A DNA stretch of 64,000 nucleotides from Shimia aestuarii (lineage in GTDB: Bacteria; Pseudomonadota; Alphaproteobacteria; Rhodobacterales; Rhodobacteraceae): positions 170,498-234,497 of the forward strand of contig NZ_FOTQ01000007.1 in assembly GCF_900114635.1 (NCBI RefSeq). The letters are read 5' to 3'. The notes below the pieces were generated by a model. It ran no database searches and was not told where the DNA came from. It saw only the letters and a list, made by a program, of their open reading frames with translations. Below are positions 54,501 to 64,000 of this stretch, piece after piece. How positions within the stretch are numbered: the stretch's first letter is position 1; every line of letters starts with the position of its first letter. The translations under genes and the position numbers were made by a program.

Positions 54501-55151
54501 TTACCCCGCCAGCCGCGCGGGGATCAGGCCCCGCAGCGAATTGCCGACATGCAGGGCCCGCGCGCGCCCCAGCATGGGCAACGTCACGACCGCTTCGCGC
54601 ACCTCTCCGGCTTCAATCAGCGATTGGCGCAGAACGCCGGGCAACACCCCACAGGACAAGGGCGGCGTGACCATTTCGCCGGTCTCCAGCGTCACGAACA
54701 GGTTGGTGATCGTCCCCTCGCAAAGCTCGTCGCGCTCGTTGAGAAACAGCACCTCGTCCACACCCTTGGGCAGGGTGGCGCGGGTTTCATCATAAAGCGC
54801 GCGCTGCGTCGTCTTGTGCGCCAGCCACGGATCGTCGGACCGCAGCCTTTGCCCGGACACAGTCACCACCCATTCACGCGCGGTCGCGGGCGGCATCGGC
54901 GCGGCAACGATCTCGACCCGCCCCTCCCGGTCCAGCGTCAGACGGCAGCGCAACGGCGCATCGCAATCAAACGCGTCGAGCTTGGCCCGTATCTCGGCGT
55001 GATCAAGCGGAAACCCGAAAGCCGCCGCCGACCGCTCCAGGCGCGCCTTGTGCAGGTCTCGCCGTGTGATGCTGCGGGTTGACGGATCGAAACAGAATGT
55101 CTCGATCAGGCGGGTTCCGTCAGGAACGGGAGCGCGAAACGGGCTTTCCAT
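54501..55151 (-). CDS. pabC: Aminodeoxychorismate lyase-like class IV aminotransferase
   Basis: The 216-residue PLP protein has the fold-IV features: [27 protein letters not shown] (with the lysine) and [14 protein letters not shown], which is the ADC lyase signature. The start overlaps the pabB gene by 46 bases on the same strand, so the two form one unit for 4-aminobenzoate and folate synthesis. It is shorter than E. coli PabC (269 residues). Confidence 0.85.
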   Translation of the reverse strand: MESPFRAPVPDGTRLIETFCFDPSTRSITRRDLHKARLERSAAAFGFPLDHAEIRAKLDAFDCDAPLRCRLTLDREGRVEIVAAPMPPATAREWVVTVSGQRLRSDDPWLAHKTTQRALYDETRATLPKGVDEVLFLNERDELCEGTITNLFVTLETGEMVTPPLSCGVLPGVLRQSLIEAGEVREAVVTLPMLGRARALHVGNSLRGLIPARLAG

Positions 55152-56230
55152 GTGGCCTCTTCATATTCGGATGTGGCGGTGCTGTCCCAGACGACTCCGC
55201 CACCGACGTTCAAAGTGGCACGTCCATTATCCAGCATCAATGTGCGGATCGCCACGTTGAACTCCGATCGCCCATCCGGGGCGGCCCAGCCGATAGTGCC
55301 GCAATAGATGCCGCGCGGCTCCGGCTCTAAATCGTCCAGAATCTCCATCGCCCGCAGCTTGGGCGCCCCGGTGATCGACCCGCAGGGAAACAGCGCCGCG
55401 AAGATATCCGCCAGCCCCGTCTCCAGACGCAGCTGGGCTGCTACGCTCGACACCATCTGGTGCACGGTTGCATAGCTCTCGATCCGGAACAACTCGGGCA
55501 CATGAACGCTGCCCGGCTTGGCAACCCGGCTGATATCATTGCGCAGCAGGTCGACGATCATCAAGTTCTCGGCCCGGTTCTTCTCGTCCCCTGCCAGCCA
55601 CGCCTTGCGCCGTGCATCTTCAACCGGATCATTACTGCGCGGCTGTGTGCCCTTCATGGGCCGTGTCTCGATCCGCCCAGTGGCATCGGTGCGAAAGAAC
55701 AGCTCGGGCGACCGGCTGAGGATATCCGGCAGGCCTGACTGTCGAATCAAGGCGCCATGCCCCACCCCCTGCCGCCGCATAAGCGCACTATAAAGCGCCT
55801 CGGCAGAGCCCGCGAATGCCGCCTCCATCGGAAAGGTCAGGTTCGCCTGATAGATGTCCCCGGCCCCGATATAGCCGTGCACCTGCTCAAAAGCGGCGCG
55901 ATAACGTGCCTCGCTCCAGAGGGGCCGAAATCGGTCCAGCCCGACTTCTCCGTGCCCAAGCGGTCTTGCCGGCCCTGGCTCATCATACACACCGAAACAC
56001 AACAACGGCAGCGCGCGTCCCGGCTTCAGCCGATGAATCAACCGCGGCTCAAGAGCATATCCCATCTCGTAAGTGCCATAGCCTGCCAGCCACATACCCT
56101 CTGCGCGGGCCGCATCCAGTTCTGCCAGCGCCTCGGGAACCTCTGCGGCGTCCCGCGCCACGACAAGACGGCGCGCGCCGTAAAATCCTTCGGCCTGTCC
56201 AGAGGGACCATGATCAAAGCGAATCTCCAA
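55106..56230 (-). CDS. pabB: Aminodeoxychorismate synthase component I
   Basis: PabB makes 4-amino-4-deoxychorismate. The 374-residue protein is the chorismate-binding catalytic domain, with [48 protein letters not shown] and GIYCGTIGW. It has no attached glutamine amidotransferase, so component II must be elsewhere. Its last 46 bases overlap the start of the lyase gene. The N-terminal half is shorter than in classical PabB. Confidence 0.9.
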   Translation of the reverse strand: MEIRFDHGPSGQAEGFYGARRLVVARDAAEVPEALAELDAARAEGMWLAGYGTYEMGYALEPRLIHRLKPGRALPLLCFGVYDEPGPARPLGHGEVGLDRFRPLWSEARYRAAFEQVHGYIGAGDIYQANLTFPMEAAFAGSAEALYSALMRRQGVGHGALIRQSGLPDILSRSPELFFRTDATGRIETRPMKGTQPRSNDPVEDARRKAWLAGDEKNRAENLMIVDLLRNDISRVAKPGSVHVPELFRIESYATVHQMVSSVAAQLRLETGLADIFAALFPCGSITGAPKLRAMEILDDLEPEPRGIYCGTIGWAAPDGRSEFNVAIRTLMLDNGRATLNVGGGVVWDSTATSEYEEATWKARFALPFLTEPA

Positions 56231-56423
56231 ACCCGCTCTCCTTGCTCTTCACTGCGACCCAAGCTCTAGACCGCACCCACGGGAAACAACACGCCCAAAA
56301 GCGGCGGTTCAGGCTGTTTTCCCGATCCCCCTTGCACCTTGGCCCGCGATGTCTATAACCCACGACAATTTGCGCATCCGGGCGACTCCTCACTCCATCG
56401 CCCGCCCTAGCCCGAGGTCTGCC

Positions 56424-59400
56424 ATGCCCAAAAGAACCGACATCTCCTCGATCATGATCATCGGGGCCGGTCCCATCGTGATCGGTCAAGCCTGTGAATT
56501 CGACTATTCCGGGGCGCAAGCCTGTAAGGCGCTGCGCGAAGAAGGCTATCGCGTCATTCTCGTGAACTCGAACCCGGCGACAATCATGACCGACCCGGGC
56601 CTCGCGGACGCCACCTATATCGAACCGATCACGCCCGACACCGTCGCCAAGATCATCGAGAAAGAGCGCCCCGACGCGCTCCTGCCCACCATGGGCGGTC
56701 AGACCGGCCTCAACACCTCGCTTGCGCTCGAGGAAATGGGTGTGCTCGAAAAATATGGCGTCGAGATGATCGGTGCCAAGCGGGACGCCATCGAAATGGC
56801 CGAAGACCGCAAACTGTTCCGAGAAGCCATGGATCGCCTCGGCATCGAAAACCCGCGCGCCGCGATTGTCACCGCCCCCAAGAAGGAAAACGGCGAAGCC
56901 GACCTCGAAGAAGGTGTGCGCCTCGCGCTGGAAGAGTTGGAAGACATCGGTCTTCCCGCCATCATCCGCCCCGCCTTTACCCTTGGCGGCACCGGCGGTG
57001 GCGTAGCCTATAACCGCGAGGACTATATCCACTTCTGCCGCTCGGGCATGGACGCCTCGCCCGTGAACCAGATCCTCGTCGATGAAAGCCTGCTGGGCTG
57101 GAAAGAATTTGAAATGGAGGTTGTCCGCGACAAGGCTGACAACGCCATTATCGTCTGCGCCATCGAAAACGTCGACCCGATGGGCGTGCATACCGGCGAC
57201 TCGATCACCGTCGCCCCCGCGCTGACGCTGACCGACAAGGAATATCAGATCATGCGCACGCACTCGATCAACGTGCTGCGCGAGATCGGTGTGGAAACCG
57301 GCGGCTCCAACGTGCAATGGGCCGTGAACCCGGTTGATGGCCGCATGGTCGTCATTGAAATGAACCCGCGCGTGTCGCGCTCTTCGGCGCTGGCCTCCAA
57401 AGCGACGGGTTTCCCGATTGCCAAGATCGCCGCCAAGCTGGCCGTGGGCTTTACCCTTGATGAGCTCGACAACGACATCACCAAGGTCACGCCCGCCTCG
57501 TTCGAGCCGACCATCGACTATGTCGTGACCAAAATCCCGAAATTCGCTTTCGAGAAATTCCCGGGCTCCGAGCCCTACCTGACCACGGCCATGAAATCCG
57601 TAGGCGAAGCCATGGCTATTGGCCGCACCATCCACGAGTCGCTGCAAAAAGCGCTCGCCTCGATGGAATCCGGTCTCACCGGCTTTGACGAGGTCGCCAT
57701 TGAAGGCGCGCCGGACAAGGCCGCCGTGATCAAGGCCATCTCGCAGCAGACCCCGGACCGTATGCGCACCATTGCGCAGGCCATGCGCCACGGTCTGAGC
57801 GACGACGAAATCAACGCCGTCACCCATTTCGACCCGTGGTTCCTCGCCCGGATCCGCGAAATTGTCGAGGCCGAGGAAGAGGTGCGCGCCAATGGCCTGC
57901 CCTCGGACGAGGCAGGCCTGCGCAAGCTCAAGATGCTGGGCTTTACCGACGCCCGCCTTGCCAAGCTGACCGGCTACAAGGAACGCGACGTGCGCAACAA
58001 GCGTGTGAACGCGGGCGTCACCGCCGTGTTCAAACGCATCGACACCTGTGCCGCCGAATTCGAAGCGCAAACCCCTTACATGTATTCCACCTACGAAGCG
58101 CCCATGATGGGCGACGTGGAATGCGAAGCGCGCCCCTCGGACAAGAAAAAAGTCGTCATCCTTGGTGGCGGTCCGAACCGGATCGGGCAAGGGATCGAGT
58201 TTGACTATTGCTGCTGTCATGCCTGTTTCGCGCTGACTGATCAGGGCTATGAAACCATCATGGTCAACTGCAACCCCGAGACCGTCTCGACCGACTATGA
58301 CACCTCCGACCGTCTGTATTTCGAACCGCTAACCTTTGAACACGTGATGGAAATCCTCCGCGTGGAACAGGAAAACGGCACCCTGCACGGCGTCATCGTT
58401 CAATTCGGCGGCCAGACCCCGCTGAAACTCGCCAACGCGCTGCATGACGAGGGTATTCCGATCCTCGGCACCACACCCGACGCCATCGACCTCGCCGAAG
58501 ACCGCGAACGCTTCCAGGCGCTGGTGAACGAGCTGAACCTGAAACAGCCGCTGAACGGCATTGCTTCGACCGACGCCGAAGCGCTCAAGATCGCCGAAGA
58601 GATCGGCTTTCCGCTGGTGATCCGCCCCTCCTATGTGCTGGGGGGCCGCGCCATGGAAATCGTGCGCGACATGGCCCAGCTGGAACGCTACATCAAAGAG
58701 GCCGTGGTGGTTTCGGGAGACAGCCCGGTCCTGCTCGACAGCTACCTGTCCGGCGCGACGGAACTCGACGTCGACGCGCTTTGTGACGGCGAAGGCGTCC
58801 ATATCGCAGGCATCATGCAGCACATCGAAGAGGCGGGCGTGCACTCGGGCGACAGCGCCTGTTCACTGCCTCCCTACTCGCTGGCCGCCGACACGATCGA
58901 AGAGATCAAGCGCCAGACCGTGGCGCTCGCCAAGGCGCTCAACGTGGTGGGCCTGATGAATGTGCAGTTCGCGGTCAAGGACGGCGAAATTTACCTCATC
59001 GAAGTCAACCCCCGCGCCAGCCGCACGGTGCCCTTCGTCGCCAAGGCCACCGACAGCGCCATCGCCTCGATTGCCGCACGCCTGATGGCGGGCGAACCGC
59101 TTTCGAACTTCCCTCAGCGTCCTCCCTACGAAGAGGGCGCCGACATCTCGACCCCGCAACCCATCGCCGACCAGATGACGCTGGCCGACCCGAACATGCC
59201 GTGGTTCTCGGTGAAAGAGGCCGTGATGCCCTTCAACCGCTTCCCCGGCGTCGACACGATCCTGGGTCCGGAAATGCGCTCCACGGGCGAAGTCATGGGG
59301 TGGGACCGCTCCTTTGCCCGCGCATTCCTCAAGGCACAGATGGGCGCGGGCATGGTCCTGCCGACCTCGGGCAAGGTCTTCATCTCGATCAAGGATGAAG

Positions 59401-59756
59401 ACAAGACGCCCCAGATGCTCGAAGCGGCGCAAATCCTGCTTGAGATGGGCTTCACACTCGTGGCCACACGCGGCACCCAGGGCTGGTTCGCCGAGAACGG
59501 CGTCACCTGCGATGTGGTCAACAAGGTCTACGAAGGCCGACCCAACGTGGTCGACCTTCTGAAGAACGGCGACGTGGTGCTGGTCATGAACACCACCGAA
59601 GGCTCTCAGGCTGTCTCCGACAGCCGCGAAATCCGCTCGGTCGCCCTGTTTGACAAGATCCCCTACTTCACCACCGCCGCCGCCGCCCACGCCGCCGCGC
59701 GGGCGATGAAGGCGCGCGAAGAAGGCGAAATCGAGGTGCGTTCGCTTCAGGGGTAA
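56424..59756 (+). CDS. carB: Carbamoyl-phosphate synthase large chain
   Basis: CarB makes carbamoyl phosphate for arginine and pyrimidine synthesis. The 1110-residue protein has the duplicated ATP-grasp halves, each starting with an [23 protein letters not shown] or [23 protein letters not shown] segment, and a C-terminal MGS-like allosteric domain (about 975-1090). The small subunit gene carA is not here. The ATG at 56424 is the family start; an open frame upstream is not coding. Confidence 0.97.
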   Translation: MPKRTDISSIMIIGAGPIVIGQACEFDYSGAQACKALREEGYRVILVNSNPATIMTDPGLADATYIEPITPDTVAKIIEKERPDALLPTMGGQTGLNTSLALEEMGVLEKYGVEMIGAKRDAIEMAEDRKLFREAMDRLGIENPRAAIVTAPKKENGEADLEEGVRLALEELEDIGLPAIIRPAFTLGGTGGGVAYNREDYIHFCRSGMDASPVNQILVDESLLGWKEFEMEVVRDKADNAIIVCAIENVDPMGVHTGDSITVAPALTLTDKEYQIMRTHSINVLREIGVETGGSNVQWAVNPVDGRMVVIEMNPRVSRSSALASKATGFPIAKIAAKLAVGFTLDELDNDITKVTPASFEPTIDYVVTKIPKFAFEKFPGSEPYLTTAMKSVGEAMAIGRTIHESLQKALASMESGLTGFDEVAIEGAPDKAAVIKAISQQTPDRMRTIAQAMRHGLSDDEINAVTHFDPWFLARIREIVEAEEEVRANGLPSDEAGLRKLKMLGFTDARLAKLTGYKERDVRNKRVNAGVTAVFKRIDTCAAEFEAQTPYMYSTYEAPMMGDVECEARPSDKKKVVILGGGPNRIGQGIEFDYCCCHACFALTDQGYETIMVNCNPETVSTDYDTSDRLYFEPLTFEHVMEILRVEQENGTLHGVIVQFGGQTPLKLANALHDEGIPILGTTPDAIDLAEDRERFQALVNELNLKQPLNGIASTDAEALKIAEEIGFPLVIRPSYVLGGRAMEIVRDMAQLERYIKEAVVVSGDSPVLLDSYLSGATELDVDALCDGEGVHIAGIMQHIEEAGVHSGDSACSLPPYSLAADTIEEIKRQTVALAKALNVVGLMNVQFAVKDGEIYLIEVNPRASRTVPFVAKATDSAIASIAARLMAGEPLSNFPQRPPYEEGADISTPQPIADQMTLADPNMPWFSVKEAVMPFNRFPGVDTILGPEMRSTGEVMGWDRSFARAFLKAQMGAGMVLPTSGKVFISIKDEDKTPQMLEAAQILLEMGFTLVATRGTQGWFAENGVTCDVVNKVYEGRPNVVDLLKNGDVVLVMNTTEGSQAVSDSREIRSVALFDKIPYFTTAAAAHAAARAMKAREEGEIEVRSLQG

Positions 59757-59776
59757 GCACGACACCCTTCCCAATG

Positions 59777-59807
59777 AAAGGCCCGGGTTCTGCCCGGGCC
59801 TTTTTCT
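59777..59807. terminator. Rho-independent terminator after carB
   Basis: AAAGGCCCGGG, loop TTCTG, then CCCGGGCCTTTTTCTTT is a strong stem with a T run. It ends carB and, read the other way, also serves the convergent CDF gene. Confidence 0.9.
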
Positions 59808-59817
59808 TTGCCAATCC

Positions 59818-60678
59818 TTATATGAGCTCGCTTTCCGGCTCCACATGCACCGTCGTGCGCGCCACCGGGAGCACCTCCTTCACGGCCGCCTCGATCCGGT
59901 CACAGATGTCATGCGCGGCCCCCACGCTCATCGTCTTGGGCACCACGAGATGCATCTCGACAAAGACGATCGAGGCCGACCTGCGCGCGCGCAGGTCGTG
60001 CACCTGCAGCGCCCCCTCTGATGCTCCTGACACCGCCGCTTCGATGGCCTGCAACTCGCCGTCATTCACTGACGCATCCATCAACCCATCCACCGATTCC
60101 GAGAGCACCTTCCACCCTTCCCGCAGGATGTTCAGCGCCACGAGGATCGCCAGAATCGGATCAAGGATCATCCACCCCGTCGCCAACGCCAACCCAAGGC
60201 CCACAACCACCCCGACCGAGGTAAACACGTCCGTCAGGATATGGCGCGCGCTGGCCACCAGAGCCGGCGAACGATTGGCCCGCCCCACCCGCATCAGCGT
60301 CATCGCCCACGCGGCGTTGATCCCCGCGGCCACCATGTTGACCACGATCCCAGCCATGGGGGCGTCCTTCAACGACGGGTCTGGCAGCGCTCCAATCGCC
60401 TCACGCATCACCAACAACGCTGCCAGCAGGATCATTGCCCCCTCAGCCACCGCCGACAGGTACTCCGCCTTGCTGTGGCCAAACGGGTGCTTGTCATCCG
60501 CAGGTTTGGCCGACAACTGCACCGCATAAAACGCGATCATCGCCGCCACAACATTGACAATCGATTCCAGCGCATCCGACAACAACGCCACCGACCCGGT
60601 CCAGTGCCACGCCAACAGTTTCAGAAGAAAGACGGCAACAGCCACCGGGATCGACCACAGGGCAAACTTGTGAGACAT
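59818..60678 (-). CDS. Cation diffusion facilitator (CDF) exporter
   Basis: The 286-residue protein has six membrane helices and the CDF metal sites: SDALESIVNVVAAMIAF in helix 2 and ARHILTDVFTSVGVVVGL in helix 5. The C-terminal cytoplasmic domain has VHDLRARRSASIVFVEMHLV. It exports divalent metals such as zinc, iron or cobalt in exchange for protons; the metal cannot be told from sequence. The ATG at 60678 is the family-type start. Confidence 0.92.
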   Translation of the reverse strand: MSHKFALWSIPVAVAVFLLKLLAWHWTGSVALLSDALESIVNVVAAMIAFYAVQLSAKPADDKHPFGHSKAEYLSAVAEGAMILLAALLVMREAIGALPDPSLKDAPMAGIVVNMVAAGINAAWAMTLMRVGRANRSPALVASARHILTDVFTSVGVVVGLGLALATGWMILDPILAILVALNILREGWKVLSESVDGLMDASVNDGELQAIEAAVSGASEGALQVHDLRARRSASIVFVEMHLVVPKTMSVGAAHDICDRIEAAVKEVLPVARTTVHVEPESELI

Positions 60679-60773
60679 CAGGACTCCGGGATCATGACCA
60701 CCTGCCCTGTCATAGCGACAACCGCGCCCGGCATCAAATCGCGCCCGCGAGGTCGGGTCGTCGCATCCTGCCC

Positions 60774-61169
60774 CTACTCTGCGACCACCGCGTCCACTTC
60801 GATCTCGACCAGCCATTCCGGGTTCACGAACCGGTTCACCGCCATGATCGTGTCCACCGGTCGGGCATCGAGACAATAAAGCTTGCGCGCCTCGATGGCC
60901 TGTTTCCAATTGTCGATATCAGTCAGGATCACCCGCGTGCGCACGACGTCCTGCAAACCAGAACCGGCCTCTTCAAGCGCCGCTTTGATGATCTCGAAAC
61001 ATTGTCGGGTCTGGGCAAAGACATCGCCCACCCCCACCGTTTTACCATCGGCATCGACCGGCGCCGTGCCGCCAACGGCGATGAACGGTCCCACTCGTAT
61101 GGCACGGCTGAACCCGACGATCTTCTCCATCGGGTTGCCATTGGAAATCAGAACACGGCTCGCTGACAT
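60774..61169 (-). CDS. RidA family protein
   Basis: The 131-residue protein has the RidA/YjgF core: VGPFIAVGGTAPVDADGKTV, TRQCFEIIKAALEEAG, RTRVILTDIDNWKQA and ARPVDTIMAVNRFVNPEWLV. The classic arginine pattern (R in the TRxxxxD block) is present, though the later typical RxxxG is modified. RidA proteins remove reactive enamines. Gene order gives no clear hint of a specific pathway. Confidence 0.9.
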   Translation of the reverse strand: MSASRVLISNGNPMEKIVGFSRAIRVGPFIAVGGTAPVDADGKTVGVGDVFAQTRQCFEIIKAALEEAGSGLQDVVRTRVILTDIDNWKQAIEARKLYCLDARPVDTIMAVNRFVNPEWLVEIEVDAVVAE

Positions 61170-61344
61170 GGTACCTTCTCCCTTTGCGCAACGCCAAGTC
61201 TACACCGACTCGCCTGCGTCCCTTCAAAAAAACCGCCGCACTTGACCTATGTCGCCTTCCAACGCGCCCGCTTCGGCTAAGCTGCGTCGGAACACCGCGT
61301 GAAACCCACGCGAGAACCTCGCGAAAACCACGGAGCATCACCCA

Positions 61345-61791
61345 ATGAAACCGCTCAGCCTCGCCCTGATCCTCTGCCTGGGCACCGCCGCCGCCGTCGA
61401 AGCACAGCCGCTAACCTGCCGCTCGTGGCAGGGAATGGAAGTGCCCTATCTTGGTGATGCAACGCTGAAAACCGTGGGCGGAGCCACCATGAATGCGCGC
61501 GGGCGGGCGGTGATCCTCCTCAACCCCGAGATCCTGTCAACCTTCCCCGAACCGGCGCGCGATTTCTTCCTGGCCCATGAATGCGGCCACCACGCGCTTA
61601 TCCCCGACTACAACACCGAGGCCGAGGCGGACTGTTTCGCCATGCGTCTCCTGCGCAAGAAAAAGTTGCGAACGCCGGAACAGGTAACGGCATTGCAGGA
61701 CGCCCTGACAACCCTGCCCGACACCGCATGGGCCGGTCACCGACCCGATGCCGAGCGGATCGAGGCATTGGCGCACTGCCCCGCCGAGTGA
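61345..61791 (+). CDS. Secreted zincin-like (HExxH) protein
   Basis: The 148-residue protein has an N-terminal signal peptide (residues 1-20, LALILCLGTAAAVEAQ) and HECGHHAL followed by TEAEADCFAMRLLR. HExxH plus a downstream EAEAD is the metal-ligand pattern of small zinc metalloproteases. I cannot assign it to a named family. It lies alone, divergent from the RidA gene. Confidence 0.72.
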   Translation: MKPLSLALILCLGTAAAVEAQPLTCRSWQGMEVPYLGDATLKTVGGATMNARGRAVILLNPEILSTFPEPARDFFLAHECGHHALIPDYNTEAEADCFAMRLLRKKKLRTPEQVTALQDALTTLPDTAWAGHRPDAERIEALAHCPAE

Positions 61792-61863
61792 TCTGTCATT
61801 GACCAACCCGCCCCGGCCCTGCCAGTCTGTCGGCAATACAACCAGCAGACCGGGACAAGCCTC

Positions 61864-61941
61864 ATGCGTATTGCGATCCTTCTGGGAACCCTTCTGACAC
61901 TCAGCGCCTGCGGTGGCGTGCCTTTGGTTCCGTTCATCTGA
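61864..61941 (+). CDS. 25-residue lipoprotein
   Basis: A short frame encodes 25 residues starting MRIAILLGTLLTLSACGGVP and ending LVPFI. The LSAC lipobox at residues 12-15 is perfect and the mature part after the cysteine is only ten residues. The sequence resembles tiny lipoproteins seen in related bacteria. A weak ribosome site (GGGACAAG) precedes it. Function unknown, but the lipobox makes it more than a random frame. Confidence 0.6.
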   Translation: MRIAILLGTLLTLSACGGVPLVPFI

Positions 61942-62006
61942 AGCAGCCCCCAACGGAAAACGGGGGACCGACAGGCCCCCCGATTGAATGTCGCGCAGAA
62001 CTTTGC

Positions 62007-62045
62007 ACCGACGCGATACCGACATTTTACCGACGCAATACCGAC
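62007..62045. repeat. Four ACCGAC boxes at 11-base spacing
   Basis: ACCGAC occurs at 62007, 62018, 62029 and 62040, exactly 11 bases apart, which is about one DNA turn. The spacers are GCGAT, ATTTT and GCAAT, so the unit is also a 22-base tandem repeat. It lies between convergent genes: the tiny lipoprotein and the acyl-CoA dehydrogenase, whose stop codon is 9 bases on. Direct half-sites in one phase suggest a protein array, not a hairpin. Confidence 0.75.
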
Positions 62046-62053
62046 GTCCGCAA

Positions 62054-63283
62054 TCACACCTTCTGCTGGGTGTATTTCTTGAGCTCCTTGCGCGCCACCT
62101 GACGGCGGTGCACCGCATCCGGCCCATCGGCAAGACGCAACGTGCGCACCTGCGTCCAGGCAATGGCCAGCGGCGTGTCCTGGCTCACCCCGGTGCCACC
62201 ATGCATCTGCACCGCCTCGTCGATCACCTTAAGCGCCACGTTCGGTGCGATCACCTTGATCTGGCTGATCCAGGGCGCTGCGGCCCGCGCGTCTCCCTGG
62301 TCCATCATCCAGGCCGTCTTGAGGCACAACAGGCGCGCCTGCTCGATCTCCATCCGGCAATTGGCAATGATGTCGTAGTTCGCGCCGAGATGCGCCAGCG
62401 GCTTACCAAAGGCTTCGCGTTCCAGCGCGCGTTTGCACATCCGCTCAAGCGCCGCTTCGGCCTGTCCGATGGCGCGCATGCAATGGTGAATCCTTCCCGG
62501 TCCAAGGCGGCCTTGCGCAATCTCGAACCCGCGCCCTTCCCCCAAAAGGATGTTTTCCTTGGGCACACGTACATTCGTGAACCGGATATGCATATGTCCA
62601 TGGGGGGCGTCATCATGACCATAGACCATCATCGGACGCAGAACCTCGATCCCGGGCGTGTCTGCAGGCACCACGATCATCGACTGGCGCTGGTGCACAG
62701 GCATCTCCTCGCCCCCGGTCTTGACCATCACGATATAGACCTTGCAGCGCGGATCCCCCGCCCCCGAGGACCAGTATTTCTCACCGTTGAGAACATAGTC
62801 ATCCCCGTCCGCGACACAGGGCATCGAAACATTGGTCGCGTCCGAGCTGGCCACGTCCGGTTCGGTCATCAGGTAGGCCGAACGGATGTCACCATTCAGA
62901 AGCGGCTTCAGCCACTGTTCCTTCATCGCATCTGAACCATAGCGCTCGAACACTTCCATGTTGCCTGTGTCCGGCGCTGCACAGTTGAACACTTCCGCGC
63001 CCATCGGCGTCTTGCCCATTTCCTCGGCGAAATAGGCGTATTCCACGGTTGTTAGCCCCAATCCCCGCGCGCTGTCGGTCAACCAGAAATTCCAGAGTCC
63101 CCGCTCGCGCGCCTTGGCTTTCAACCCTTCAAGAATCTCTGCCTGGCGCGGCGTATAGGTCCAGCGATCGCCCTTGCCGATCTCGGCATGGTATTCCTCT
63201 TCCAACGGCATGATCTCATCCCGGATCATGTCCTTGACCTGTTCCAACTGTTTCTCGACTTCTGGCCGCATACCCAAAAACAT
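62054..63283 (-). CDS. Acyl-CoA dehydrogenase family protein
   Basis: The 409-residue flavoenzyme has the ACAD pattern: [40 protein letters not shown] and [19 protein letters not shown]. The C-terminal part has [15 protein letters not shown] and [20 protein letters not shown], which is like the FadE11/phthaloyl-CoA type rather than short-chain enzymes. Substrate is not evident. The ATG at 63283 follows GGGAGG; the open frame upstream is not coding. Confidence 0.92.
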   Translation of the reverse strand: MFLGMRPEVEKQLEQVKDMIRDEIMPLEEEYHAEIGKGDRWTYTPRQAEILEGLKAKARERGLWNFWLTDSARGLGLTTVEYAYFAEEMGKTPMGAEVFNCAAPDTGNMEVFERYGSDAMKEQWLKPLLNGDIRSAYLMTEPDVASSDATNVSMPCVADGDDYVLNGEKYWSSGAGDPRCKVYIVMVKTGGEEMPVHQRQSMIVVPADTPGIEVLRPMMVYGHDDAPHGHMHIRFTNVRVPKENILLGEGRGFEIAQGRLGPGRIHHCMRAIGQAEAALERMCKRALEREAFGKPLAHLGANYDIIANCRMEIEQARLLCLKTAWMMDQGDARAAAPWISQIKVIAPNVALKVIDEAVQMHGGTGVSQDTPLAIAWTQVRTLRLADGPDAVHRRQVARKELKKYTQQKV

Positions 63284-63463
63284 GTGCAATCCTCCCTGCA
63301 TTCCGGTTGAGCTGAGCATGCGCCCGCCGGTCCGGGCATGTCCATCTTCACCACAAAAAGTGACGCAAGGTTCCGACCCGGATCGGCGGTCGTTTTTTTT
63401 GTCAAAAAGTGCAGTTGGGGTCTTGCAGACTCCCAATCCACCCGCTACTTAGCCGCTCACCGT

Positions 63464-63538
63464 TGGGGTGTAGCCAAGTGGTAAGGCAGCGGTTTTTGGT
63501 ACCGTGTATCGTAGGTTCGAATCCTACCACCCCAGCCA
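63464..63538 (+). tRNA. tRNA-Gln (UUG)
   Basis: The cloverleaf is complete: acceptor TGGGGTG/CACCCCA with G discriminator and encoded CCA, D arm AGCCAAGTGGTAAGGC, anticodon loop TTTTGGT (anticodon TTG) in the GCGGT/ACCGT stem, and T arm with GGTTCGAATCC. Its 3' end is followed by a region leading to a phage-type gene. Confidence 0.95.
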
Positions 63539-63745
63539 TCTTCCTTAAGATCAGTAGAACAAGAAGTCAGGCACCCCGAGGGTCCTGAGAATGCCCCTGT
63601 TTGTGCCCCAGTGGTTGGGGTCATGCTGGAGCCTAGGCAGCGTGCTACGAGAGCGGTGGAGAAGGCACCCCGGGCACCCGTGGCGGGTGCTGAGGGTGGG
63701 TCGGGAGCCTCCAGTGCGAGTGCTGAAGGCCCACGCCACAGGTGG
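63539..63745. other. Intergenic region between tRNA-Gln and the HNH gene
   Basis: The 207 bases carry no convincing gene. A perfect GCACCCG-TGG-CGGGTGC hairpin lies at 63674-63690 with no T run. Frames here include one antisense to the tRNA, which is an artefact. Confidence 0.5.
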
Positions 63746-64000
63746 CTAGAGCAGATCGAAGTCGACCCCATTCGCCCAGTAGTCCCAGTCGTCTCGCTTG
63801 TTATCCGCTGCCGACCCCTCAATCAGGTGCTCTGGCCGGACGCAGCACTTGTTATGGCATCGATGGCGAACCACCGTCGACCCATCGAGTACCGCCCGGT
63901 TGACCACGCAGTAGACGAACCGCGCCGCTGAGACTTGCCGCCCCCGGTAGCGTATCTTTGGTCGTGTCTTGGATGAGGCCACCCAGCACCCGTTTTCATC
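63746..64000 (-). CDS. Phage-type HNH endonuclease (cut by window edge)
   Basis: The minus-strand frame is open to the right edge, so the gene is truncated; 84 codons are visible. It reads DENGCW near the edge, then YRGRQVSAARFVYCVV and the HNH core VVRHRCHNKCCVRPEHLIEG with SAADNKRDDW. This is the classic small phage HNH nuclease pattern. The GTG at 63982 is inside the frame and need not be the start. Its place just after a tRNA gene suggests a prophage or other integrated element. Confidence 0.8.
   Translation of the reverse strand, partial: DENGCWVASSKTRPKIRYRGRQVSAARFVYCVVNRAVLDGSTVVRHRCHNKCCVRPEHLIEGSAADNKRDDWDYWANGVDFDLL

Noticed and set aside
52253..54670. Plus-strand 805-residue frame opposite aspS
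   Set aside because: Antisense to a complete AspRS; no recognisable protein.
56214..58220. Minus-strand 668-residue frame opposite carB
   Set aside because: Antisense to conserved CarB motifs, glycine- and histidine-rich with no domain.
63457..63822. Minus-strand frame containing a tRNA-derived peptide
   Set aside because: The C-terminal part is a translation of the tRNA-Gln complement, a well-known annotation artefact.
1..64000. CRISPR arrays, rRNA genes, or complete insertion sequences
   Set aside because: No spaced repeat series, rRNA-like sequence or transposase was seen; the only phage-like gene is the truncated HNH at the right edge.

Overview
The window is high-GC alphaproteobacterial DNA, most likely a Rhodobacterales (Roseobacter-group) chromosome. 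The evidence is the aerobic CobN/CobG-type cobalamin pathway, GcrA, a LuxI synthase, DUF6455, DUF1467 and DUF1636 families, a GapB-like GAPDH and a characteristic intergenic repeat. No organism name can be read from the sequence itself.

Layout. 0-1.2 kb: divergent start of a carnitine-catabolism-type locus (BKACE enzyme and GlxA/CdhR-like regulator). 1.26-19.5 kb: a large aerobic cobalamin cluster. On the minus strand lie nnrS, cobO, two Lin0512 paralogues and cobQ. On the plus strand a cobalamin riboswitch precedes DUF1636, cobW, cobN, cobG, cobH, cobI and cobJ, then cobL, cobE, cobM, cobB, cobA and cobF. cobK is inverted inside the cluster and its start codon overlaps that of cobL. Most junctions are ATGA overlaps, which suggests translational coupling. 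cobS/cobT, cobC, cobD, cobP, cobU and cobV are not in this window.

19.8-24.8 kb: a signalling island with a response regulator carrying a degenerate GGDEF-like domain, an AHL synthase without an adjacent LuxR, an unknown 127-aa protein, a membrane histidine kinase, an HPt protein and a single-domain response regulator. 24.9-29.4 kb: an IorAB-like molybdenum hydroxylase and an outer-membrane barrel protein. 29.8-38.4 kb: GAPDH, GcrA, a prephenate dehydrogenase, an MFS exporter, an AsmA protein and a pentapeptide-repeat membrane protein. 38.5-44.7 kb: rimO, an AT-rich foreign gene apparently split by an amber codon, a DCC-family protein, a double-CDGSH protein, four tandem DUF6455 genes, an IMPACT-domain protein, an M48 lipoprotein and small conserved proteins.

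44.8-63.3 kb: mostly ordinary housekeeping and metabolic genes: deacetylase, nitroreductase, EI24, methylmalonyl-CoA epimerase, a response regulator, a GNAT protein, a DUF1501/DUF1800 pair, aspS, pabC/pabB, carB, a CDF exporter, RidA, a zincin-like protein, a 25-aa lipoprotein and an acyl-CoA dehydrogenase. The window ends with tRNA-Gln(UUG) and a truncated phage-type HNH endonuclease, probably the edge of an integrated element.

The most unusual items are four ACCGAC boxes at exact 11-bp spacing, the four-gene Cys4 DUF6455 array beside CDGSH and DCC proteins, a gene interrupted by TAG, a four-copy intergenic hairpin repeat found mainly between convergent genes, and the LuxI/phosphorelay island.
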